In this document: positions 25,582 to 33,617 of the stretch, piece by piece | How positions within the stretch are numbered: the first letter of the stretch is position 1 | Layout: each line of letters starts with the position of its first letter | Virus record (IMG/VR): IMGVR_UViG_3300020183_000013 | Location: 1 to 64,000 of that record | DNA: 64,000 bases | DNA from: a virus | Reading direction: 5' to 3' (one strand) | Position numbers and translations under genes: made by a program | Notes under the pieces: model-generated | What the model was told of the DNA's origin: nothing | Database searches by the model: none | Seen by the model: only the letters and a program-made list of their open reading frames with translations

Positions 25582-26775
25582 ATGCCGATAAGATTAGACG
25601 GTTCTACTGGTATTACAGTTGGTACAGCAGTTACTATTGGTACAAGTGATATTAAGGTAGGTAATAACGTAGATATTGATACTACAAGTATTGTTGGTGT
25701 AAGTACTATTGGTGTTACGACTGCTTATGTAACTAGTATTAATGATGGTCAATTAGGTGGTTCTCGTAATGTCATCATCAACGGTTCTATGGTGGTCAAT
25801 CAGAGAGGATTTACTGGAACTGCTGGAACCACAACTAGTGGTGCTTATACGACTGATAGATTTGCAATAGGGCACAGTATGGATGGTGCTGTGTCTGCAG
25901 GTCAGACCACAATGAACTCCACTGTCGGTGGTAATGCTTATGCCGATGGATTTAGTAGTGCTCTTCATTACAGAGTCACCACTGCAGATGCATCATTAGC
26001 AGCAGGTCAATATGCGCTCATAACTCAACTCATAGAAGGTTTTAATGTTCAGGGATTTAAAAAAGGAACTGCAAATGCTCAACAATTTACACTATCCTTC
26101 TGGGTTCGTTCGAGTCTAACAGGAACTTATATTGCTGAACTTTATGATAATGATAATAATCGTCAGGTATCAAAATCTTATACAATTGATACCGCAAACA
26201 CCTGGGAAAAGAAGACATTAACATATCCTGCTGATACAACTGGTGTTTTTGATAATGATAATGGTGCTTCGCTTTATGTTGCTTGGTTTTTAGCAGCAGG
26301 TTCTACTTATTCTGGAGGAACACTAGGCACCACCTGGCATACTACATCCGCAAACAGAGCAGTCGGGCAAGTGAACTTTTTAGCAACTGCTGGTAATAAC
26401 TTCTTCCTGACTGGTGTTCAGTTAGAGGTTGGGCCTACTGCGACTGAGTTTGAGAGACGAAGTTTTGGAGATGAGTTGCGATTGTGTCAGAGGTATTATC
26501 AAACCAATTTTTCTTCTCAAGGTGCAATGAACGAACTAAATAATGCCTTTGTCGCACCAGTTGGATTTAGGCATCCATTGAGAACTGTTCCAAATGTAAG
26601 TTTAATAAATGGAACACAAAAAATACACCGACCAGCACTTGCTTTTTACAATATTACTTCTATCACTGAAGTAGTTTCTAATTCGTATGTGACTCTTACA
26701 ATATCAAATAACTATGGGGCAAATCTTGCAGGACAACTAATGCCAGATGCAATTGCTTATTCTGCAGAACTATAA
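25582..26775 (+). CDS. Tail fibre protein with jelly-roll (carbohydrate-binding-like) domain
   Basis: A 397-residue protein. The first ~55 residues (VSTIGVTTAYVTSINDG) are encoded by DNA partly identical to the 33618 gene. Then NVIINGSMVVNQRGF and TTDRFAIGHSMDG open a beta-sandwich with SFWVRSSLTGTYIAELYDN and FFLTGVQLEVGPTATEFERR, the pattern of phage appendage domains related to carbohydrate-binding modules. After FERRSFGDELRLCQRYY comes a different C-terminal ~100-residue tip. Receptor binding is inferred. Confidence 0.7.
   Translation: MPIRLDGSTGITVGTAVTIGTSDIKVGNNVDIDTTSIVGVSTIGVTTAYVTSINDGQLGGSRNVIINGSMVVNQRGFTGTAGTTTSGAYTTDRFAIGHSMDGAVSAGQTTMNSTVGGNAYADGFSSALHYRVTTADASLAAGQYALITQLIEGFNVQGFKKGTANAQQFTLSFWVRSSLTGTYIAELYDNDNNRQVSKSYTIDTANTWEKKTLTYPADTTGVFDNDNGASLYVAWFLAAGSTYSGGTLGTTWHTTSANRAVGQVNFLATAGNNFFLTGVQLEVGPTATEFERRSFGDELRLCQRYYQTNFSSQGAMNELNNAFVAPVGFRHPLRTVPNVSLINGTQKIHRPALAFYNITSITEVVSNSYVTLTISNNYGANLAGQLMPDAIAYSAEL
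25690..25748 (+). repeat. 59-bp exact repeat, copy A (pairs with 33783-33841)
   Basis: Encodes GVSTIGVTTAYVTSINDG at the boundary between the conserved N-terminus and the variable jelly-roll of the fibre gene. Base-for-base identical to the copy at 33783. Confidence 0.9.
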
Positions 26776-26783
26776 TGCTTATC

Positions 26784-26798
26784 ATAAATACCTAAAAA
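26784..26798 (+). promoter_or_regulatory. Late promoter, extended form ATAAATACCTAAAAA
   Basis: The box ends 23 bp before the GTG start at 26813. Confidence 0.8.
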
Positions 26799-26812
26799 GT
26801 AACTGAAATAAA

Positions 26813-28153
26813 GTGTCTAAATTACGTCTTAACGGTACTTCAAGTGGATATGTAGAAATCCAAGCAGCGGCAACGGCGGCAAATAATACAATCACTTTAC
26901 CATCAACAACTGGAAGTATTATTGTTCAGAGCACTACTGGTATTACAAGTTTTGCAAATGCTCCTGTAGTGATTGGTTCAGGTACTTCTACTGGTACTGC
27001 AAATCAGACATTACAGGTGACTGGTGGTGCTTATGTTAGTGGAAATCTTGGTGTAGGTCTTACAAATCCAGATTCCGAATTTAAATTAGATGTTGCCGGA
27101 AAAGCAAGATTTACTGATTATGGAAGTAATAGTGTTATTGAACTTGGAAGAGGTCAAACAACAAATGCATATGCATATATTGATTTTGTAGGAGATACTA
27201 CATATACAGATTATGGTTTAAGAATTATTAGAGATAACACTGGGGCAAATGCATTATCTAGATTAGCACATAGAGGAACTGGGGAACTTAGTTTACTTAC
27301 ATCAGAAGCAGCACCTATTACTTTTTATACTTCAAATTCTGAAAGAGCACGTATAGATGTAAGTGGTAACTTCGGTATTGGTGGTGCATCAGCAGGGCAA
27401 AAGTTTTTTGTCTATCAAACAAGCAATTCTAGAACGGCGGCTTTCCACGCAGATAGTGCCTCTTATCCAGAACTAATTGTTTTTTCACAAGCAAACAGAA
27501 GTGCATCTACTGCTTTCCATTATTTCTTCGCATTTAATGCAAGTACAGCAGATACTGAATTTAGAGTTGATGGTGCTGGAACTGTCTTTGGTGATAACAA
27601 CTATGTTACTGGTGCTGACTATGCTGAAATGTTCGAATGGGCAGATGGCAACCCTAATAATGAAGATAGGGTAGGTTATACTGTATCTCTCGTAGGAAAT
27701 AAGATTAAGATTGCTGAAGAAGGCGAAAATATTATTGGTGTAGTTTCTGGCAATCCTTCTGTTCTTGGTGATACTGCCTGGAACAAATGGTCACAAAAGT
27801 ATCTAAGGGATGATTTTAATCGGTATATTTACGAAGAACATAATGTCATAGAGTGGACTAATGAAGATGGTAAAGAACATTCTTATGAGGACTGGAACTT
27901 ACCTAATGATATTGTAGTTCCAGAAAATGCTTTAATAAAGACTCACGATGATAATGGTGTTCGTTTTACTCATCGAAAGTTAAATCCAGAATACAATCCA
28001 GACCAAGAATATATTTCAAGAGAGCAAAGACCTGAATGGGATGCTGTTGGTATGATGGGCAAACTTAGAGTTCGTAAAGGTCAACTTATAAAGTCAACTT
28101 GGGTTAAGATGCAGGATATTAGTGCAACTGTTGAAGAATGGTTGGTCAGATAA
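26813..28153 (+). CDS. Tail fibre protein with C-terminal G2-type self-cleaving domain, copy 1
   Basis: A 446-residue protein with GTG start. The N-terminus has LTLPS-like and LQVTGGAYVSGNLGVGLTNP repeats. Residues ~266-446 (ADYAEMFEWADGNPNNEDRV, GYTVSLVGNKIKIAEEGENI, IGVVSGNPSVLGDTAWNKW, WDAVGMMGKLRVRKGQ) have the pattern of the Peptidase_G2 chaperone domain of phi29-type appendages, which trimerises and releases itself by autocleavage. The next gene ends with a close copy. A distinct middle (residues ~100-260) probably carries host specificity. Confidence 0.75.
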   Translation: MSKLRLNGTSSGYVEIQAAATAANNTITLPSTTGSIIVQSTTGITSFANAPVVIGSGTSTGTANQTLQVTGGAYVSGNLGVGLTNPDSEFKLDVAGKARFTDYGSNSVIELGRGQTTNAYAYIDFVGDTTYTDYGLRIIRDNTGANALSRLAHRGTGELSLLTSEAAPITFYTSNSERARIDVSGNFGIGGASAGQKFFVYQTSNSRTAAFHADSASYPELIVFSQANRSASTAFHYFFAFNASTADTEFRVDGAGTVFGDNNYVTGADYAEMFEWADGNPNNEDRVGYTVSLVGNKIKIAEEGENIIGVVSGNPSVLGDTAWNKWSQKYLRDDFNRYIYEEHNVIEWTNEDGKEHSYEDWNLPNDIVVPENALIKTHDDNGVRFTHRKLNPEYNPDQEYISREQRPEWDAVGMMGKLRVRKGQLIKSTWVKMQDISATVEEWLVR

Positions 28154-28164
28154 ATACCTAAAAA
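28150..28164 (+). promoter_or_regulatory. Late promoter, extended form ATAAATACCTAAAAA
   Basis: Overlaps the TAA stop at 28151-28153; the box ends 22 bp before the GTG at 28178. Confidence 0.8.
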
Positions 28165-28177
28165 ATAAGAGATAATC

Positions 28178-29965
28178 GTGAGTACTTTAAAGACAATTAA
28201 ACTTCAAAATCCATCAGGTACAAGTTCTAACATTGATTTAGGAACTGGTGGAGAAGTTCTGATTGGAAGTGCATCAACCACAGGAACCGCAAGTCAGACA
28301 TTACAAGTGACTGGTGGTGCTTATGTGAGTGGTAGTATTGGTATAGGAACCACAAATCCAGCATATACACTTGATGTATTTGGAGTTTTTCGTACAGGAG
28401 GACTTGCTGGAGATGCATACCTTGCACTTTATGCAGACAATTCTGGTAATACTTTTTCAATTGAATCTGCAAATAAAGCAAATACTGTTAAAAAAGATAT
28501 AACATTAAATGCTTATGGTGGTAATACTCTTGTAGGTACATCAGCAGCAACAGGAACTTCCAATCAAAAACTTCAAGTAGGTGGTGGTGCTTATGTGAGT
28601 GGTAGTTTGGGTGTTGGAGTTACTAATCCTTCATATAAAACTCATATTGTTAGTTCTGGAGATATTCTTGCCCTTGAATCTACTACAAATACTGACCGAA
28701 CAACTTTAAAATTCCTAACAAATGGAAGTGATTGGGAAGTTGGTGCAAGAGGTTCGGCAGAAACTATTTCACCTAATAGTTTTTATCTTTTTGATAATGG
28801 AACGAATTATTTCAGGATGGTTCTTAATTCTTCAGGTAATATTGGTATTGGTTCAATTTCATCCGTAAATATAAAGGGAGGTCTAAATTTAGATAAATCT
28901 TCAAGTGCAGGAACAGTCGCAGCAGTACCAAGTATTGTTTTTTCGAATAGAAATCAAACAGATGCTATTTTTGTACATTCGGGAATATTTGCAGATTGTT
29001 ATAGAGACGTTGCAAATCCTTCTTATGCTGCCGGTATTTGGTTCCAAAGAGTTCCTGAGATTAACAATCTTAGTAGTGGGGCAAATATAATTTTTGGTGC
29101 CACTTTTAATTCAAATGAAAACTCCTTGCCAACAGAGAAAGCAAGAATTACATATGGTGGATATTTCAAAGCATCAAATATTGGAGGTTATCAAGATACA
29201 GCAGGTGCTTTTCATGAGTTTTATCAAACTCAAAACGATAACACGATGTGGTTAAGGTCTACAAATGCAAGTCTTGCCACAAGAGTTATAGCAGCAAATG
29301 TAGACCGTGCTGCAAATATTGCATATTCGTTTTTTGTTGGTTGGTCGGGAAATCTTGGAGACGTGGAGTTCAACCTTCGTGGTGATGGTCAAGCATATGC
29401 AGACGGCTCTTGGAACGGCGGTGGCGCTGACTATGCAGAAATGTTCGAATGGGCAGATGGAAACGCCAACAATGAGGACCGTGTAGGTTATACAGTATCC
29501 TTAGTTGGAAATAAGATTAAGATTGCTGAAGAAGGTGAAGATATCATCGGAGTAATCTCAGGTAATCCATCAGTCGTTGGTGATACTTCTTGGAATAAGT
29601 GGGCAGAGAAATACTTAAAAGATTCATTCAATCGTTATATCTTCGAAGAACATAATGTTGTAGAGTGGACTGATGAAGATGGTAAAGAGCATTCTTATGA
29701 GGACTGGAACTTACCAGAAGACATTACAGTTCCTACTGAGACAACAATTAAAACTCACGATGACAAAGGTAATCGTTTCACTCATCGTAAGTTAAATCCA
29801 GAATACGATCCGGACCAAGAATATGTTTCAAGAGAAGATAGGCAAGAATGGGATGCTGTAGGTCTTGTTGGAAAACTTAGAGTTCGTAAAGGTCAAGTCA
29901 TCGGAAATCGTTGGATTAAGATGCAAGACATTGATGAAAATGTAGAGGAGTGGTTAGTCAGATAA
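28178..29965 (+). CDS. Tail fibre protein with C-terminal G2-type self-cleaving domain, copy 2
   Basis: A 595-residue protein with GTG start. It has two LQVTGGAYVSG / LQVGGGAYVSG repeat units, then a long unique middle (residues ~150-410). The last ~180 residues nearly repeat the G2-like domain of the 26813 gene (ADYAEMFEWADGNANNEDRV, WNLPEDITVPTETT, WDAVGLVGKLRVRKGQ). Conserved ends with different middles suggest alternative tips on the same scaffold. The 45 bp at 28310-28354 recur exactly at 36854. Confidence 0.75.
   Translation: MSTLKTIKLQNPSGTSSNIDLGTGGEVLIGSASTTGTASQTLQVTGGAYVSGSIGIGTTNPAYTLDVFGVFRTGGLAGDAYLALYADNSGNTFSIESANKANTVKKDITLNAYGGNTLVGTSAATGTSNQKLQVGGGAYVSGSLGVGVTNPSYKTHIVSSGDILALESTTNTDRTTLKFLTNGSDWEVGARGSAETISPNSFYLFDNGTNYFRMVLNSSGNIGIGSISSVNIKGGLNLDKSSSAGTVAAVPSIVFSNRNQTDAIFVHSGIFADCYRDVANPSYAAGIWFQRVPEINNLSSGANIIFGATFNSNENSLPTEKARITYGGYFKASNIGGYQDTAGAFHEFYQTQNDNTMWLRSTNASLATRVIAANVDRAANIAYSFFVGWSGNLGDVEFNLRGDGQAYADGSWNGGGADYAEMFEWADGNANNEDRVGYTVSLVGNKIKIAEEGEDIIGVISGNPSVVGDTSWNKWAEKYLKDSFNRYIFEEHNVVEWTDEDGKEHSYEDWNLPEDITVPTETTIKTHDDKGNRFTHRKLNPEYDPDQEYVSREDRQEWDAVGLVGKLRVRKGQVIGNRWIKMQDIDENVEEWLVR
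28310..28354 (+). repeat. 45-bp exact repeat, copy A (pairs with 36854-36898)
   Basis: Encodes the TGGAYVSGSIGIGTT fibre motif. Identical at 36854; the copy at 46599 differs at one base over the same length. Confidence 0.9.
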
Positions 29966-29976
29966 ATACCTAAAAA
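29962..29976 (+). promoter_or_regulatory. Late promoter, extended form ATAAATACCTAAAAA
   Basis: Overlaps the previous TAA; the box ends 19 bp before the ATG at 29987. Confidence 0.8.
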
Positions 29977-29986
29977 CTAAGATATA

Positions 29987-30850
29987 ATGTCTCTTACAAA
30001 GTTACAATCACAATCAGTTGATACTAATATCACAGTTGCTGGTGTTGTAACTGCTACTGCCTTTTATGGAGACGGAAGTAACCTAACAGGATTACCACAA
30101 TCTGGTATTGGTATTGGAACCACTGGTGGTGTTGTTGGTTATGGTGTTACTTTTATTGACCTAAAAGGTGCTGGGGTTTCTACAACTTTTTATGATTCTA
30201 ATGTTGGTATCGTAACCATCTTCTTTGAAGGAGGCGGAGGAAGTTCTGGTGCAATTGGAATTGGAACACAGTTTCCTGCATCTCCATCAAATGGTGATTT
30301 GTTCTATCATATTGATTATGCAAGAACCTTTGTTTACTATAATGAGGTTACTTTAGGTATTGGTTCAACTGCAGTATGGGTTGACTCTGCACCATTTAAT
30401 GAAGGTGGTGGATTAGTTGCTGCTAAGAATGAAACAGCATTTACAGCAACTGCAGGACAGACAACATTTACCACTCCTTATACTGTTGGATTTATCGATG
30501 TATATCTTAATGGTGTCAGATTAAGTCCAACGGAATTTACAGCTACTAGTGGAACTTCCGTTGTATTAACTGAAGCAGCATCACTAGGAGACATCATTGA
30601 TATTGTTGAATACACGATGGGTAGAGGTGTTGCTGGTGATGATAGATGGAGTTATACTATTGTAGGTATTCATACACTTTCTAATGTTGGTATTGGAACC
30701 ACAAATCCAACATCAAAACTTACAGTTACTGGAGATGTAAAAGTAACTGGAATAGTCACTGCAAGTTCTTTCAGTGGTTCTGGAGCAAATCTAACGAATC
30801 TAAATATACCTACGGGGTTTAATGAACTCGATGCTGCATTATTTTCCTAA
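29987..30850 (+). CDS. Tail fibre protein
   Basis: A 287-residue protein: VVTATAFYGDGSNLTGL, VTFIDLKGAGVSTTFYD (also in the 40079 product), a segment FPASPSNGDLFYHIDYARTF, the beta-sandwich YTVGFIDVYLNGVRLSPTEF shared with 16994 and 43902, and HTLSNVGIGTTNPTSKLTVT repeats. The end FNELDAALFS is short, with no chaperone domain, so it may assemble with neighbours or be trimmed. Confidence 0.65.
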   Translation: MSLTKLQSQSVDTNITVAGVVTATAFYGDGSNLTGLPQSGIGIGTTGGVVGYGVTFIDLKGAGVSTTFYDSNVGIVTIFFEGGGGSSGAIGIGTQFPASPSNGDLFYHIDYARTFVYYNEVTLGIGSTAVWVDSAPFNEGGGLVAAKNETAFTATAGQTTFTTPYTVGFIDVYLNGVRLSPTEFTATSGTSVVLTEAASLGDIIDIVEYTMGRGVAGDDRWSYTIVGIHTLSNVGIGTTNPTSKLTVTGDVKVTGIVTASSFSGSGANLTNLNIPTGFNELDAALFS

Positions 30851-30863
30851 ATAACTTAAAAAG
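30847..30863 (+). promoter_or_regulatory. Late promoter CTAAATAACTTAAAAAG
   Basis: Overlaps the TAA at 30848-30850; the box ends 18 bp before the ATG at 30871. Confidence 0.75.
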
Positions 30864-30870
30864 CAATAAG

Positions 30871-31278
30871 ATGGCACTTAAAAGAACTGAACTTTTGAAT
30901 ATACAATCAGTAACTGGTATTGCCACTGTTGGTATTTTTACTGTTGGAGTTACTTCAACTGCTGGTGGAGTTGGTATTGCATCCACGACTTATATCCGTA
31001 GTGTTATTATGCATAACACCGGTCTTGGAACTGCCACTTCTTCTCTCTACATTTATCCTACAGGTACATCAACTCCAGTAACTGGTTTGGCTGTCACTGC
31101 ATATAGATTGGCAAGAGTAGACCTTGCTTCTAATGAAACATTCTTCTTTGAGACCAATTATCCATTGGTTTTAACTGGTTCTGATAAGATTGTTGTTGAA
31201 ATTACAGCACCAACATCAGGTGGAACTGGTATTGGCAGCATTGTAAATTATCAAATCATTGGCGATACTGATATTTGA
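30871..31278 (+). CDS. Small beta-rich virion protein
   Basis: A 135-residue protein: TTYIRSVIMHNTGLGTATSS, FFFETNYPLVLTGSDKIVVE. It has the layout of the 20704 product (surface strand, then a strand pair ending in an acidic edge). It precedes a polyglycine gene, as does 20704, which supports a shared adapter role. Confidence 0.65.
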   Translation: MALKRTELLNIQSVTGIATVGIFTVGVTSTAGGVGIASTTYIRSVIMHNTGLGTATSSLYIYPTGTSTPVTGLAVTAYRLARVDLASNETFFFETNYPLVLTGSDKIVVEITAPTSGGTGIGSIVNYQIIGDTDI

Positions 31279-31290
31279 GGTTGAAAAACA

Positions 31291-32592
31291 ATGGGTTCAA
31301 GAAGTTCGAATAATAATAAGGGATTTAATAACCGAAGTGACGGACACTTACTGAGTTATTTTAGAAATACTTTTTTTCGTGGTGGAGGTGCAATACCATT
31401 AACATATAGAACATACTCAGTATCACCTTCAACATCTTCAGTAAACGAAGGTTCAACAGTTACATTTACAATAACAACTAATTATGTCGATGATGGCACT
31501 ACGTTATATTGGACACTGAATACTGTTTCGGGAACTATTAACGCCTCTGATTTTAGCGGAGGTGCTACTAGTGGTTCTTTTAATGTTACTGGCGGAACTG
31601 GTTCAGTTGCATTAACATTAGCAAATGACTTAACAACCGAAGGTTCAGAATCATTTCAGTTACAAGTTAGAATTGATAGTACAAGTGGAACTATTGTTGC
31701 TACGAGTTCTACAGTTACTATTGGAGATACCTCTTTATCATTTACCGCATCTGGTGGAAATCCATCAACTCCTGGTGATGGATACATCTATCACGTTTTT
31801 ACTACACCCGGAACTTTTACTGTTGTGGGCTCTAAATCAGTTGAAATCCTTTCTATTGGAGGAGGAGGTGGAGGTGGGGGATGGGATGTTCCTCCTGGAG
31901 GTGGTGGAGGAGGTGGTGGTGCATCTTTAGCAACATTTACTCTAAGTTCTGGTTCCTTTACCGCAGCAGTCGGTGGAGGCGGCGGTGGTGGTTTAAGTGC
32001 CGTTGCTAATACTGGTGGAGGTACTGCGGGATCAAATGGTGGTGGAACTGGTGGAAATGCAGGACCTGGTGGTACTTCTGGTGGCGGTGGTGGTGGAGGA
32101 GGTTGGTCCGGAGTTTATGCTGGATCAACATATTATGTTGCTGGCGGTGGTGGTGCGGGTGGTGGTGGATCAAATGAAGGTAACGCCAATGAAACTCCAT
32201 CTAGAGGTGGTGGTGCTGCAGGAAATGTTTATAGAGCAGATAGTTCAACTGGTACTTCGGGATTAAACTTTCCCGGAGATGGAGGAGGATGGGGAGGTTG
32301 TGGGGGTGGAATAAGTGTGTCAAATGGAACTCAGGGAGGAGGGTCTGGAAACCAGACTCAATATGGTGGCAGTAATTTTGCAAATCCAATAGCATCAACA
32401 TCTGCAACTTATGCAGGTGGTAATGGTGCTGCACCAAATAATCCGACAGCGGGGGGAAGGGCACCTGGACCATACAATCCATGGCCAGTTTTACCAGCAA
32501 CTGTAGGAAATGGTGGATCTGGATCTGCATCACAACCATCTAGTGGATCGTCTGGACAAAGTGGAATTGTTATTTTTAGATATTTGGTATAA
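31291..32592 (+). CDS. Polyglycine adhesin-like protein with Calx-beta-like domain
   Basis: A 433-residue protein. Residues ~1-35 form an attachment segment. Residues ~40-150 have the Calx-beta pattern (SSVNEGSTVTFTITTNYVDD, DLTTEGSESFQLQV, VTIGDTS). Then GDGYIYHVFTTPGTFTV, VEILSIGGGGGGGGW begin ~250 residues of polyglycine. It ends GQSGIVIFRYLV, the group signature. Calx-beta domains commonly bind calcium or mediate adhesion; here this is inferred. A tiny remnant of another polyglycine gene follows directly. Confidence 0.65.
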   Translation: MGSRSSNNNKGFNNRSDGHLLSYFRNTFFRGGGAIPLTYRTYSVSPSTSSVNEGSTVTFTITTNYVDDGTTLYWTLNTVSGTINASDFSGGATSGSFNVTGGTGSVALTLANDLTTEGSESFQLQVRIDSTSGTIVATSSTVTIGDTSLSFTASGGNPSTPGDGYIYHVFTTPGTFTVVGSKSVEILSIGGGGGGGGWDVPPGGGGGGGGASLATFTLSSGSFTAAVGGGGGGGLSAVANTGGGTAGSNGGGTGGNAGPGGTSGGGGGGGGWSGVYAGSTYYVAGGGGAGGGGSNEGNANETPSRGGGAAGNVYRADSSTGTSGLNFPGDGGGWGGCGGGISVSNGTQGGGSGNQTQYGGSNFANPIASTSATYAGGNGAAPNNPTAGGRAPGPYNPWPVLPATVGNGGSGSASQPSSGSSGQSGIVIFRYLV

Positions 32593-32596
32593 AAAA

Positions 32597-32683
32597 ATGG
32601 GTATAAAATCATATACAAATTCCACTACAGTCGTAGGCAAAGGTGGTTTCGGTATCGTTGCAATCAGATATCCATACGTTTAA
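32597..32683 (+). pseudogene. Remnant 3' end of a lost polyglycine adhesin gene
   Basis: A 28-codon frame starting 5 bp after the previous stop ends GKGGFGIVAIRYPYV, closely matching the last residues of the polyglycine proteins (GGSGIVVVRYQVTP, GQSGIVIFRYLV). The rest of such a gene is absent. I read it as the leftover tail of a previous adhesin replaced by recombination. Confidence 0.6.
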
Positions 32684-32689
32684 TAAATA
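32683..32689 (+). promoter_or_regulatory. Late promoter ATAAATA
   Basis: Follows the remnant's stop, with A/T-rich ATCATAAAAAATC downstream; the box ends 16 bp before the ATG at 32705. Confidence 0.75.
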
Positions 32690-32704
32690 ATCATAAAAAA
32701 TCTT

Positions 32705-33148
32705 ATGGCACACTACGCAGAACTTAATGAAAATAATGAGGTAATCTATGTTGTCTATATGGACAATGAGATTATCACCGATGAGAATGGTAATGAAGTA
32801 GAAGAACTTGGTGTAAACCATCTTCATACTCACCACGGTGCAGACCGTAGATGGGTAAGAACCTCATATCGCGGAAACTTTAGGGGTAAGTATGCTGGAC
32901 AAGGTGATACTTACAACGAAGACCTTGATATGTTTATAGGTCCTAGTCCATATCCTTCTTGGATTTTGAATGAAACTACTGGTCAATGGGAAGCACCAAC
33001 TCCTAAACCAGAAGGTGATTACTATTATTGGGATGAAGATACCACGTCTTGGATGCTACCAGAAGGTTATAATCCAAATGCACGAGATGGTGATGGTGAT
33101 GGAATTGTTCAGGAAGGAACTCCATTTGAGAGACCTGTAGGAACCTAA
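32705..33148 (+). CDS. Fibre-associated small protein, MAHFA family copy 2, with EF-hand-like tail
   Basis: A 147-residue protein: MAHYAELNENNEVIYVVYM, WVRTSYRGNFRGKYAGQGDT, PSWILNETTGQWEAPTPKPE. Unlike copies 1 and 3 it ends with ARDGDGDGIVQEGTPFERP, a DxDxDG calcium-loop pattern. It follows a polyglycine gene and its remnant. Calcium binding is inferred from the loop motif only. Confidence 0.75.
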   Translation: MAHYAELNENNEVIYVVYMDNEIITDENGNEVEELGVNHLHTHHGADRRWVRTSYRGNFRGKYAGQGDTYNEDLDMFIGPSPYPSWILNETTGQWEAPTPKPEGDYYYWDEDTTSWMLPEGYNPNARDGDGDGIVQEGTPFERPVGT

Positions 33149-33158
33149 ATACCTAAAA
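33145..33158 (+). promoter_or_regulatory. Late promoter CTAAATACCTAAAA
   Basis: Overlaps the previous TAA; the box ends 19 bp before the ATG at 33171. Confidence 0.75.
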
Positions 33159-33170
33159 CTATAATATCCA

Positions 33171-33605
33171 ATGGGAAAGACCCGCCAGACTTCGAATTTA
33201 GTTTCTGATAATAATATCTTTGTAGATATTGCCAATGACCGTGTTGGAATTGGTACGACTGTTCCTGGTTATAAGTTAGATATTGTAGGTAATGTCAACT
33301 TTTCCGGAAACTTAACACAAAACGGAGTTGTTTTTTCTTCTGGTGCTGGCGGAACTTGGACATCATATACTGCTGGTATTGCAACAAGTAAATCAGTTGG
33401 TGTTAATACTACAAATCTAGATAATTCAAACTTAACAGGTGCTGGCAATTCATTTAAGGGACTTTATGTTTCAAATGGAATGATTGTTGTTGATAATGTT
33501 CTTTCAGGAAATCATTATATTGGTACGAACTTTAACGGCATAATGGCAGGTCCAGTAACAATCGAAGGGACTTTGACTGTTGATGGTAATTATGTTGTCG
33601 TATAA
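33171..33605 (+). CDS. Short fibre protein
   Basis: A 144-residue protein: MGKTRQTSNLVSDNNIFVDI, RVGIGTTVPGYKLDIVGNV, then a C-terminal beta unit ending GNYVVV. It has the same architecture as the 24931 product but shorter, and is again followed by a jelly-roll fibre gene. It may form the proximal half of a two-protein fibre. Confidence 0.7.
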   Translation: MGKTRQTSNLVSDNNIFVDIANDRVGIGTTVPGYKLDIVGNVNFSGNLTQNGVVFSSGAGGTWTSYTAGIATSKSVGVNTTNLDNSNLTGAGNSFKGLYVSNGMIVVDNVLSGNHYIGTNFNGIMAGPVTIEGTLTVDGNYVVV

Positions 33606-33617
33606 GGAGAAAGAACA

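Noticed and set aside
31840-32340. Short repeated units in polyglycine DNA that might look like a CRISPR array
   Set aside because: Units are GGT/GGA codon runs of irregular length inside an open frame, with no fixed repeat or unique spacers and no cas genes.
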